From Sinorhizobium chiapasense (lineage in GTDB: Bacteria > Pseudomonadota > Alphaproteobacteria > Rhizobiales > Rhizobiaceae): a DNA stretch of 64,000 nucleotides. Below the pieces are notes generated by a model, which made no database searches, was not told the origin of the DNA, and saw only the letters and a program-made list of their open reading frames with translations. Within the stretch, counting starts at the first letter, position 1. Every line of letters begins with the position of its first letter. Of this stretch, positions 8,911 to 16,466 are shown one piece after another. A program made the translations under genes and the position numbers. The stretch covers positions 186,001-250,000 of the forward strand of contig NZ_CP133151.1 in the NCBI RefSeq assembly GCF_036488675.1. The letters are read 5' to 3'.

Positions 8911-9363
8911 TTGAGAAAGCTGGTCGCAGGCAAATTGCATGGCATCCATGTGACCGAGTCAAATCTCAACTATCATGGATCGATTACGTTGGATCCGGAT
9001 CATTGCGAGGAAGCTGGCATTCTGCCCATGGAGTTCGTTGAAATCTGGAACAAGAATTCCGGCGCACGGATCTCCACTTACGTTATCCTTGGCGAACGCG
9101 GCTCAAGGTGCTGCATTCTTAACGGAGCCGCGGCACGTACCTGTCAGCCCGGTGACCAGATCATCATTTGCAACTCCGTCTATCTCGACGAACGCCAGAT
9201 CACCTCGTTGAAGCCGAAGGTCCTCACGTTCGATGAGAACAATCATATACGCGACCGGTTGAGCTATTCAGTTACTGTGGGTCCGGATGGGAAATACACT
9301 TTCGAAATCCTCGATCACACGGATACCGCCTTGAGCATCCCGCTGATGGTATCTGGCGCATAG
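8911..9363 (+). CDS. panD: Aspartate 1-decarboxylase PanD
   Basis: PanD makes beta-alanine for pantothenate and CoA. The protein is 150 residues, somewhat longer than the 126 of E. coli. The self-cleavage pair is Gly23-Ser24 within NYHGSITLD, which would yield the pyruvoyl cofactor; Lys9, a barrel segment [15 protein letters not shown] and PGDQIIIC are family features. The start is TTG at 8911 ([11 protein letters not shown] aligns with other PanD starts). It stands alone here, with no panB or panC. Plasmid-borne pan genes are known in rhizobia. Confidence 0.92.
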   Translation: MRKLVAGKLHGIHVTESNLNYHGSITLDPDHCEEAGILPMEFVEIWNKNSGARISTYVILGERGSRCCILNGAAARTCQPGDQIIICNSVYLDERQITSLKPKVLTFDENNHIRDRLSYSVTVGPDGKYTFEILDHTDTALSIPLMVSGA

Positions 9364-10113
9364 CGAGCACACCACGTGCCGCCGATAGGAGAGGCCAGTT
9401 TACAGTCCTTTCGAGCAGACAAGCCTCCTGCTTGGAGGCGAGGCGTCTTCCCGAGACCCCTCATTGACGCCCTTGTCGCTGTGGAACTGCTCAGCCGCTA
9501 TGCACCGCAGTCGCGTTGGATAGCTTACAGCATTAGATTGCTGGCCAGATGAAGCCAAGTGCGCCTCGTCGACGTCAGTGCCGGCACACACGACAACGTC
9601 ACCGATGACAACTTCAATCGCTGCGCCTGCAACTGGCAACAGGGAATACCCTGTATTACGCGTGCGCCCGAAGGGGCGTATTCAATCCGGTGATAGCTTC
9701 CACGGAGACTTCTCCGGTTGGGCACAGCGCTTGCTTGTAGGCACTGACTTCCCTCAGGAGCGGAGCAGCTCGATGACGACACCCACGACTTCCCGGAAGG
9801 TCCGGAATGGCATCATTCGCGAATTTCTCGCGTTGGTCGGAACATAGTTCAATTGTATCAGGAAGATACAAGTGCTTACTAGAGTGTGTAGTAAATCTTG
9901 GTTGCCACAGTCATTTGGACAAGCGAGGCAAGCATTCGCAATGGCCTAATCTGGAAGCAGATGGGGATTTGATGTGTGCGATGTTTTGCCGACATACGAA
10001 GACCCTCGGCAGGGCCCGCTGCATATCTTTCCAACAAGTACTCTTCAACTGCAGGAGCGCCAGAAAACTGTTGAACACTCAACAGCATTACCGATCGTCT
10101 TCGGAGAGAACGT
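9364..10113. other. Intergenic stretch without a recognisable gene
   Basis: About 750 bases with only short frames on both strands that lack family resemblance. It may hold relics of a former gene. Confidence 0.4.
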
Positions 10114-10824
10114 ATGAGTGAGCTCGATAGAATCAGGACAGTGCTCAGGACTAGTCAACAGAGAACTTTCCCGCGGAAGATGCGGGAGTTCGGGCTCGAT
10201 TTGATCGTACGAGAAGGCGTTTTTCCTCCTGAAGATTTCCAAAGTTGGCGTTGGTTTAGCGAGAACTTCCCTCCATTCAATGCAAAGACCATTTTGGAAA
10301 TCGGCTGCGGTTTCGGTCTCCCGGGCCTCTTGTTGGCAAAGACTGGTGCGCTGTCGTTGCTAGCCTGCGATATCAATCCGAAGGCTGTCGCGAACACGTT
10401 GGAGAATGCCGCAAGAAACGGCATTAAGAACGTTGGGGTCATCGAAAGCGATATCTTCAGTAACATTCCTCCTGGGAGGAAGTTCGACGTTATATTTTGG
10501 AACCACCCTTGGAACTTCGCTCCGGAAAACTTCGAGTTTATAAATGACGTCGAGCGTGGAGCATTTGATCCCGGCTACAGCCTGCTCGAGAGATTTCTGT
10601 CGGAAGGCCGAGACTTTCTTACGGAAAGAGGCAAAATCCTTCTAGGGTTCGGCACTAATGCCCGTGACGACCTTCTCGAGCGATTCGTAGCTGTGAATGA
10701 TCTTAAATCGGTGATTGTGAAGTCGGGGACATACCCCAACCTCAACTCAACTTATCGGCTGTTCTCGATACGCCGGAGTGCGACAGCGTATGGTTTCCGA
10801 CCTTCAATGTCCGTTGATACGTGA
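10114..10824 (+). CDS. Class I SAM-dependent methyltransferase
   Basis: The 236-residue protein has the Rossmann SAM-binding motif I TILEIGCGFGLPGLLLA (about residues 60-76), an acidic motif II end (LLACDINPKAVANTLENAA) and the post-motif NHPW near residue 130. The last replaces the NPPY of PrmC/HemK-type amino-methyltransferases, so the substrate is probably polar, but its identity is unknown. It is monocistronic on the plus strand. It does not resemble NodS. Confidence 0.85.
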   Translation: MSELDRIRTVLRTSQQRTFPRKMREFGLDLIVREGVFPPEDFQSWRWFSENFPPFNAKTILEIGCGFGLPGLLLAKTGALSLLACDINPKAVANTLENAARNGIKNVGVIESDIFSNIPPGRKFDVIFWNHPWNFAPENFEFINDVERGAFDPGYSLLERFLSEGRDFLTERGKILLGFGTNARDDLLERFVAVNDLKSVIVKSGTYPNLNSTYRLFSIRRSATAYGFRPSMSVDT

Positions 10825-11174
10825 GTGCCAGCGATGATCCGCCCGAACGGTGCACTTCACGTCCTCCAGGCCAAACGGCCACAGTATGCTGATGCTTTAC
10901 CAAATATCCGCACTGAGCCAGCCAGTTGAAGCCGAGATGCAGGCATGCCTGGATGATCGCCTTGTGGCGATCTACTGGGAACTGACGGGCGCGGCCAGTC
11001 CTCTGCCATCCTTTGCCCAAACTCGTCCTTTGCCAGCGTTCACGCCGATTAAGCGCGCACGCTCCCAGGCGACCGGCTCTTGCCGCCATTTCCGGGGCCG
11101 CCGGCCGAGCAGTCCGCCACTACATCACTACATCGGGCAACTACACGTCGGATCTACCTCGGTATTCGGTTCCC
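10825..11174. other. Intergenic stretch
   Basis: Between convergent genes. No supportable gene was seen. Confidence 0.4.
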
Positions 11175-12212
11175 CTAAAGAAAGACCCGCGGGCCTCTAT
11201 AGTCTGCTGCATTCATGGCTGCCGCCAGGTTCGTTCGCACCCGCTTGGGCAGCGGATTAGATTCCAGGAAAACCATGCACCCGGAGCCTAGCTGTGCCAG
11301 CAATTTATCGGGCAGGCTGATCAACAGGTTGCACCTGGCGTTAAGCCTCCGCAGCCCGGCCGGAAGGTTGGTTGGCAGACCGGTCAGCTGGTTGCCGGCG
11401 GCGCCGAGCGTCCGCAGTCCGGCCGGGAGATCGCCGGGAAGGTCGGTGAGTTGATTGCCGCTGGCATTGAGCGTCTCGAGCCCGGCCGGGAAATTGTCGG
11501 GAAGGCTTGTCAACCGATTGCCGTCGGCGTTGAGAGTCTGGAGCAGGGCCGGGAGGTTGAGGGGAACGCTAGTCAGTTGATTGCCGTCGACGTTGAGTGT
11601 CTGAAGCCCGGACGGGAGATTGTCTGGAAGGCTGGTTAACTGGTTTTCGCCTGCGTCGAGCCACCGAAGCGTAGTCGGTAGGACATCGGGCAGGCTGGTC
11701 AGCCGGTTGTAGCTGACCTCGAGGGTCTGGAGTCCGGCCGGGAGGGGGTCGGGTAGGCTGGCCAACTGGTTGTACTTGGCGTTGAGCGTCTGAAGCTCGA
11801 CCGGGAACTCGGCCGGCAGGTTGGTCAACTCATTACAGTCGGCATTGAAGTGCCGGAGTCCGGCCGGCAACGCGGCGGGCAGGGTCCTAAGGCGCAGGGA
11901 TGACAGGTTCAGCGCTGCATTGAGATCGCCGGCATCCACCCAAGCACTGATTCGTCTCACCGCCTCTTGCCGACCCTCATCTTCCCCTTGCCCCTCTTCG
12001 GCAGCCCACTCGTCCAGGATCTGGTCCAGCGATGTTGCCCGGAGGACTGTGGCAAGGCTCGGATTGCCGGGAAGGCCCGCGGACAACTGCTGCGCCCGCC
12101 GCAAGTTATCGGTTGCGGTTGTGGTGAGATCACCTTGAGTGGCCGCACATTGCCGGCTGTCTTCTTTAGAAGTATTGCCATCGCATGGCTGCGCCTGTCC
12201 TGTTTTCACCAT
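11175..12212 (-). CDS. IpaH/NopM-like leucine-rich-repeat effector lacking the ligase domain
   Basis: The 345-residue protein has a polar N-terminus (1-70), a helical segment ILDEWAAEEGQGEDEGRQEA as in the rhizobial type III effector NopM, and about ten LPX-type leucine-rich repeats of about 20 residues (for example LPSGLQTLNVDGNQLTS). NopM and IpaH proteins then carry a C-terminal E3 ubiquitin ligase (NEL) domain of about 200 residues. Here the frame stops right after NAADYRGPRVFL, the junction before that domain, so the catalytic part is missing. It is either a truncated relic or a repeat-only effector. A nod box lies about 280 bases upstream in the same orientation. Confidence 0.8.
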   Translation of the reverse strand: MVKTGQAQPCDGNTSKEDSRQCAATQGDLTTTATDNLRRAQQLSAGLPGNPSLATVLRATSLDQILDEWAAEEGQGEDEGRQEAVRRISAWVDAGDLNAALNLSSLRLRTLPAALPAGLRHFNADCNELTNLPAEFPVELQTLNAKYNQLASLPDPLPAGLQTLEVSYNRLTSLPDVLPTTLRWLDAGENQLTSLPDNLPSGLQTLNVDGNQLTSVPLNLPALLQTLNADGNRLTSLPDNFPAGLETLNASGNQLTDLPGDLPAGLRTLGAAGNQLTGLPTNLPAGLRRLNARCNLLISLPDKLLAQLGSGCMVFLESNPLPKRVRTNLAAAMNAADYRGPRVFL

Positions 12213-13333
12213 TGGCCCTCTCTACTGGCTAAGGACGTGCCGAATGCTAGTTAACGATGACCGCTTCTCATCCGCGGTTTCGCCGAAAGCGGTGACCGGA
12301 CAAACCGCGGGTCGGTCCCGGCTAGATCGCCGGCGAAGCGGGAGGCGAAAGCTTCATCACGAGCTCCTTTCTGTGCATGAAACACATTCATCCGGCCGCT
12401 GAGCTTAGCGACCTGGGTACATCGCCCAGGGACTCTCAAACCGCTGCGATCACCCCCGGTCTGGTCTGATTGACTTCATGCAACATTGCCTCGGATCGGC
12501 AAAATTTATTGTTTGGATGAAACCTATTGGCGCCATGGATAAAAGACATGCGTTTTCAGGGGCTTTGGAGAAGATATGCCGGGTGCAGATGGCGTCTGAA
12601 GGGTTGCGGTTGACCCGCGTTCGCACAAATATGCCAGGCAGCCGGGATCCGGTAACCAAGGCACTTCCGCGACAGTAAGCTCCGTTCAGGAACAAGGTCA
12701 CAGCTGCTGCTGAGCAAAGGTGAAAACATTAGTATCCCCAGTTATCAAAAAGCCGATGCATTTCTGGCATTTTTGACCGCACCGTTCTGCCGCCGAACAT
12801 TCGGGGCGCCGGGAGCGGTTGTCGCCGAAGAGCGCTCTTGCGATTTCAAAGGAATGGGTTGCGCGCACTGCCCAGGATGCAGCTGACGGAACCGCTTCCG
12901 CGGGATCTTCTTGGCAGCGCATGCGCTCCTGCCGCCCCCAACCAGGTGGCATTTAGAAGTTGCTCCTCCTGAGTTAGCGAAAGCAGGGTCCTTGATGCCA
13001 TTATGGCCTTCGTTGTTGTGCCGATAACGGCCCTGTTCGCGTATATTTTCGCCAGATGAAGCAGGAGGATTAGAATTTGGGCTCAGAAACGGGACAGAGG
13101 AGCCCGAAGTACCTCATGGAGCCGGCCAGCCGTCAATCGACTACTAAGACAACCGAAGGAATTCCGCCTTGCAATCTTCAGGATCTACGGACGTGCAAGT
13201 TCCACCGAAGCCCGTGGAGCCTGATCGGATCACGACCTTCCGAAGATTCCATTGCAAACTGCCTTTCGGCGTTGCGCGGGGCTATCTTGGATGTTGCGGA
13301 TTCCTTGGCTTCTCAGATTTTGAAGCCTTATCT
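12213..13333. other. Long non-coding stretch with a nod box
   Basis: No gene is convincing except a possible very short frame (MKLSPPASPAI) with AGGAG upstream on the minus strand near 12365. The nod box at 12494-12540 is the main content. The right half overlaps only shadows of the XRE gene. Confidence 0.4.
12494..12540 (-). promoter_or_regulatory. nod box (leftward)
   Basis: On the minus strand it starts ATCCATGGCGCC and continues ATCCAAACAATAAATTTTGC, matching the NodD-binding nod box consensus (ATCCA...GATG...ATCNAAACAATCGATTTTAC) except that GATG is AATA and CGAT is AAAT. ATGTTGCAT follows at the spacing seen at two other boxes. The first substantial gene downstream is the LRR effector. 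Confidence 0.8.
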
Positions 13334-13777
13334 TCATCCATCCCGATCCGCGACGGCCTTCAAAAGGCCGATGGCCCAGCTTCGAACACTCGCATCCCCG
13401 ATACGGGAGAAGGCCTTAATCAGTGCGAGGCCCTCGTCGCTCGATGCGAAGTCGATAATTTCAGGTTGAAGTTGGGATTGCACGGCGCGGCGATCGAAGC
13501 CGTTCGTGTCGGCGCCAGGCACTTCTTCGAAGAAATACGATGGCGGCACGTCCAGCGCGTCGGCGATCTGTTGCAGGCGACTCGCTCCGACTCGGTTGAT
13601 GCCCTTCTCGTATTTTTGCACCTGCTGAAACGTCACCCCGATTTGTTCGGCAAGGGTCGTCTGTGACATCGACATCCAAACACGCCGCATACGAATTCGA
13701 TGGCCGACATGCAAATCAACAGCCTTGGGCTCCGCTTTTTTCTGTCCAGGGTTCGCAATAAGCATGCATTTCTCCAT
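13334..13777 (-). CDS. XRE-family transcriptional regulator
   Basis: From the ATG at 13777 the protein has about 147 residues (a longer reading begins at 13858). Residues about 25-80 form a Cro/C1 helix-turn-helix (VGHRIRMRRVWMSMSQTTLA, then FQQVQKYEKGINRVGASRL), followed by ADALDVPPSYFFEEVPG and a helical C-terminal part. This is a very common rhizobial type of XRE regulator. A perfect inverted repeat at 13950-13967 lies 170 bases upstream and could be an operator. Target genes are unknown. Confidence 0.88.
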   Translation of the reverse strand: MEKCMLIANPGQKKAEPKAVDLHVGHRIRMRRVWMSMSQTTLAEQIGVTFQQVQKYEKGINRVGASRLQQIADALDVPPSYFFEEVPGADTNGFDRRAVQSQLQPEIIDFASSDEGLALIKAFSRIGDASVRSWAIGLLKAVADRDG

Positions 13778-13949
13778 GTTTATCTCGCGACGGTACCCCT
13801 CCCGTGACCTATCGCGCTCTACGGTTGCTTCCGCCTTGATGAGGTGTTTGGCCGGCACTTTTCCTTAGTGGGTTTTTTCGTTCACAATCCAGTAGAACTG
13901 GCGGGCAATTCACTATGGCCGAGCAGCCATAGCCTTGTATAGCTGTTAA

Positions 13950-13967
13950 GGTTCCATTTTTGGAACC
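13950..13967. repeat. Short perfect inverted repeat GGTTCC-6-GGAACC
   Basis: GGTTCC and GGAACC are separated by ATTTTT. It sits between the divergent XRE-regulator upstream region and the end of the dioxygenase gene, so it may be an operator. No direct evidence. Confidence 0.4.
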
Positions 13968-14008
13968 CTAGACTTGGATCAGCATAATTGCGGTCGCCAC
14001 GATGGAAA

Positions 14009-14974
14009 CTAGCGAATGACTGGCTCACCGTGGTATCGGCGCTTTGATGGCTTCGAGACGCCAAATCCGACCTCCATCATCAGACGCGGCTTTTCTTTTG
14101 CCAACGTGCCCATGTGGAAGCCGAACGGATCTTCGACGAAGCCTGTGCCCGTTTTGCCGGTTAAAGTGATGGCGTTTTCTTCACCGTAGAAAGCCAGCAC
14201 TTCCTGGGCAGGATGACCGACGAGCAGCGTCAGTTGATGCTTCAAACGTCTGCGATTGTGGCTGCCGCGCAAGTAGACATGAGGGCCGGAAGTCGCATCG
14301 ACGTCGGACAGATAGAAGAAAAACTTCAGCATCCGCCAATCATCGAGATCAAAGTGGAACTTGAAGGAAGCACGGCTGAGATCCGCATCGGAGGCATTTC
14401 GTGTCGGGAAGCTCCACCACGTCCGCGTCGTGATCAATCTGGCTTCGCCGCCGAGATAGTGCCTTGCCACATTAAGAAGCAGCGGGTCTTGCTGCACGGC
14501 TACGGCGGCGTCGCATTGCATAATCCGCTCATAATGATGGCCACTCAAAATAGTGCGGCCGAAGCGACGCTCGGCTTCGGCATGATCGCCGGCCAGGAAC
14601 TCGAGCTTGCGTTCGAAATTGCCGAAGCAAGGCGTTTCGTGCCCGAAGCGTGCAATTGCTTCCTGAATTGGGCCTGGCAGGGTCAGGCCCGTAAAAATAC
14701 CCGTTCTTCTAAGTTCCTCGGCGATCGCTTCCGCCTGGAGGTCGCCAAAAATGGAAGGCGTAGCACTCTTGTCCCGCACAACGGGTCTTGCGGTTAGCCA
14801 ATGCGCTTTGCGGAACGGCATCATGCGAGCCAATAGGAACATCGGAAGCCAAGCCGGGTTCTCCCGCACATCCGTAAGATACGTAGGAACTCGGGCCGCT
14901 ATGCGGCGGACAGTCCCGCCGCTGCGGGCGATTGCTTCGAGATCCTTCGGATCGGAGTGAGCGGAACTAAGCAT
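14009..14974 (-). CDS. Phytanoyl-CoA dioxygenase (PhyH)-like Fe(II)/2-oxoglutarate oxygenase
   Basis: The 321-residue protein has the metal-binding HxD (FKFHFDLDDWRMLKFFFYLSD) near residue 215, a following GPHVYLRGSHNRRR segment, and a distal His in EDPFGFHMGTLAKEKPRLMM with a candidate 2-oxoglutarate Arg. These match the PhyH family, whose members hydroxylate lipids and small molecules. Substrate is unknown. The ATG at 14974 has no close strong ribosome site. A nod box faces it 320 bases upstream, so flavonoid and NodD control is likely, suggesting a role in making or modifying a symbiotic signal or surface molecule (inference). Confidence 0.82.
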   Translation of the reverse strand: MLSSAHSDPKDLEAIARSGGTVRRIAARVPTYLTDVRENPAWLPMFLLARMMPFRKAHWLTARPVVRDKSATPSIFGDLQAEAIAEELRRTGIFTGLTLPGPIQEAIARFGHETPCFGNFERKLEFLAGDHAEAERRFGRTILSGHHYERIMQCDAAVAVQQDPLLLNVARHYLGGEARLITTRTWWSFPTRNASDADLSRASFKFHFDLDDWRMLKFFFYLSDVDATSGPHVYLRGSHNRRRLKHQLTLLVGHPAQEVLAFYGEENAITLTGKTGTGFVEDPFGFHMGTLAKEKPRLMMEVGFGVSKPSKRRYHGEPVIR

Positions 14975-15294
14975 TCAATTGCCTTTCGTGCTGTTAGATC
15001 TTCTTGATACCCCCGTGCGACCGCGAATAAGCACAACGGGTTCGGATTCCGGGCGAGCCGCCCGATCAAGCATTAGACATCGGCGAACTGAATGGTCGCG
15101 CCGTTTGCGAGGATCACGCGTTCGTCTTTGCGGAGATCCGGCTGCGGGGCTTGAGTCGACGTCTCAAAATCGTTTTCGCCTCAGTTTAACTTACAACGGG
15201 TCATACCCGAAAACGGTACATGGCCAACGTATATGGGGGTACTGTTCAAACCACCCGCTCTCGGTGCGGTCGGTCCTAATGCAACATCCCGTAA

Positions 15295-15341
15295 GTTCGG
15301 CAAAATCGAATGATTGGATTGAACACATCCAGGTCATGGAT
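15295..15341 (-). promoter_or_regulatory. nod box (leftward)
   Basis: On the minus strand it starts ATCCATGACCTGGATG and continues ATCCAATCATTCGATTTTGC, a good match to the nod box. It is followed at the usual spacing by ATGTTGCAT (15279-15287). The PhyH-like gene is the first gene downstream. Confidence 0.85.
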
Positions 15342-15672
15342 GGTCGAAGGTCGCATCTGAAGCTGTGCGTTCATGCTGAGCGCGACTTTGCGGCGTGTGC
15401 GCTGTTGGAGGTTCTAATCTTGACCGGCGCGTCACAAAATCTCTTTTCGATGGCGTCGAAAGGCCTACGCCCCACATCATTGCCAGGTTGATCGCGGACC
15501 GCGAACTGTGCGCGCACACTGACGCTGCGCAAAGTCAAGCCGCTTCTCGATCGCTCGCTCGCCACAATACTGGTCATGGGAGCAGACCCGCATACGCGCC
15601 AGCAATCGCGAAGGATCCGAGGAGCGTTTACCGTGCCGTGTGTTCTTTTAAAGAGGCGTACCGGACCGCCCT

Positions 15673-15720
15673 ATCCGTGGCGCGGATGGGGATCATCCAA
15701 ATAATCGATTTTACGAATTA
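15673..15720 (+). promoter_or_regulatory. nod box (rightward)
   Basis: It starts ATCCGTGGCGCGGATG and continues ATCCAAATAATCGATTTTAC, a near-consensus NodD site. Downstream are the nodA and nodB relics and then the first acyltransferase gene. Confidence 0.92.
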
Positions 15721-15959
15721 GCCGACACACCTCATAGAAGAACATCAATCAAATGAAATCAATCACATCGACAGCCCACTGCGAGCGCTGGAAGGACGGG
15801 AATGGCTTGAGAACAGATCGGACCGGAACTTGACGCAAGGATTATGCCGGCCAATTGAGAGCATCGCAATAATTGGCGACCACGCCTGATGCGCACCAAT
15901 CAGGAGCGGCTTCGATCGCGGCCTGCCTCGGGAACGATCAAGAAGGCGGAGGTCTTTGC

Positions 15960-16200
15960 ATGTGCTCTGAGGTGCGGTGCAAGCTGCACCGGGAATGTAG
16001 GTAGCAACTCGCCGACCATGTCGAAGTCGCCAAGCTCTTTTGTAATCGTACCGGCCGACAGGGGCCTTCAACGCAAGACGATTCGAAGGCAATTCGAAGT
16101 TGGACCGCAGCCGGACCTGAGCTTTGCGCGATCGCCTACGATTCGAGTGATGTCGCTGCTCGTTTGGGCGGTCTGAGCCGTTTCAAAACGTCGGCGTGGT
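15960..16200 (+). pseudogene. nodA: nodA relic (acyltransferase of Nod factor synthesis)
   Basis: From ATG 15960 (with GGCGGAGG upstream) the frame reads MCSEVRCKLHRECR, meets TAG at 16002, and continues QLADHVEVAKLF, then IRSWTAAGPELCAIAYDSSD and VAARLGGLSRF. These align with NodA ([47 protein letters not shown]). NodA transfers a fatty acyl chain to the chitin oligomer backbone. The frame loses similarity near 16195, about 80-90 codons in, whereas NodA has about 196 residues. The position 240 bases after a nod box is that of a normal nodA. The gene is plainly non-functional. Confidence 0.78.
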
Positions 16201-16203
16201 TGC

Positions 16204-16330
16204 TTGGCACGAGTGCACAGGCGGCACAGCATTCACTTGGCATTCGACGACGACGGTCCTCATCTGTTCGGCATGTCGGAAATCCTCGTTGTGGTCGCCC
16301 ACGTGAAGGCGACTTCTTGTACCGGCGAAG
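16204..16330 (+). pseudogene. nodB: nodB N-terminal relic (chitooligosaccharide deacetylase)
   Basis: The frame from 16204 reads RRHSIHLAFDDDGPHLFGMS and then EILVVVAHVKATS, which aligns with the NodB start RSIYLTFDDGPNPHCTPEIL and DVLAEYGVPATFF. The metal-binding Asp-Asp pair of this polysaccharide deacetylase family is still visible, with an extra Asp. Only about 40 of about 215 residues remain. It directly follows the nodA relic, the normal nodAB order. Confidence 0.65.
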
Positions 16331-16466
16331 AAACGGAAGAACGGCAAGCTAAAGCAACGTACGACTGCCGAAGGCATGAACTTTGCTGCGGGCAACTCTG
16401 GCTGAGTACCACCCTTTGCGAGCCCTCAGTTGATCCGCTTGAATCGAAATTTCAACAGGTCCACTA

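Noticed and set aside
10114-10824. NodS methyltransferase
   Set aside because: Motif order and the NHPW post-motif are of PrmC-like type and the NodS N-terminus is absent.
11215-11960. Regular repeats resembling a CRISPR array
   Set aside because: The 60-63 base periodicity comes from the leucine-rich repeats of the encoded protein; repeat units diverge and there are no unique spacers.
12213-12330. tts box (TtsI site) before the LRR effector
   Set aside because: A partial GTCA...CGAAA resemblance exists, but the core of the consensus is not matched.
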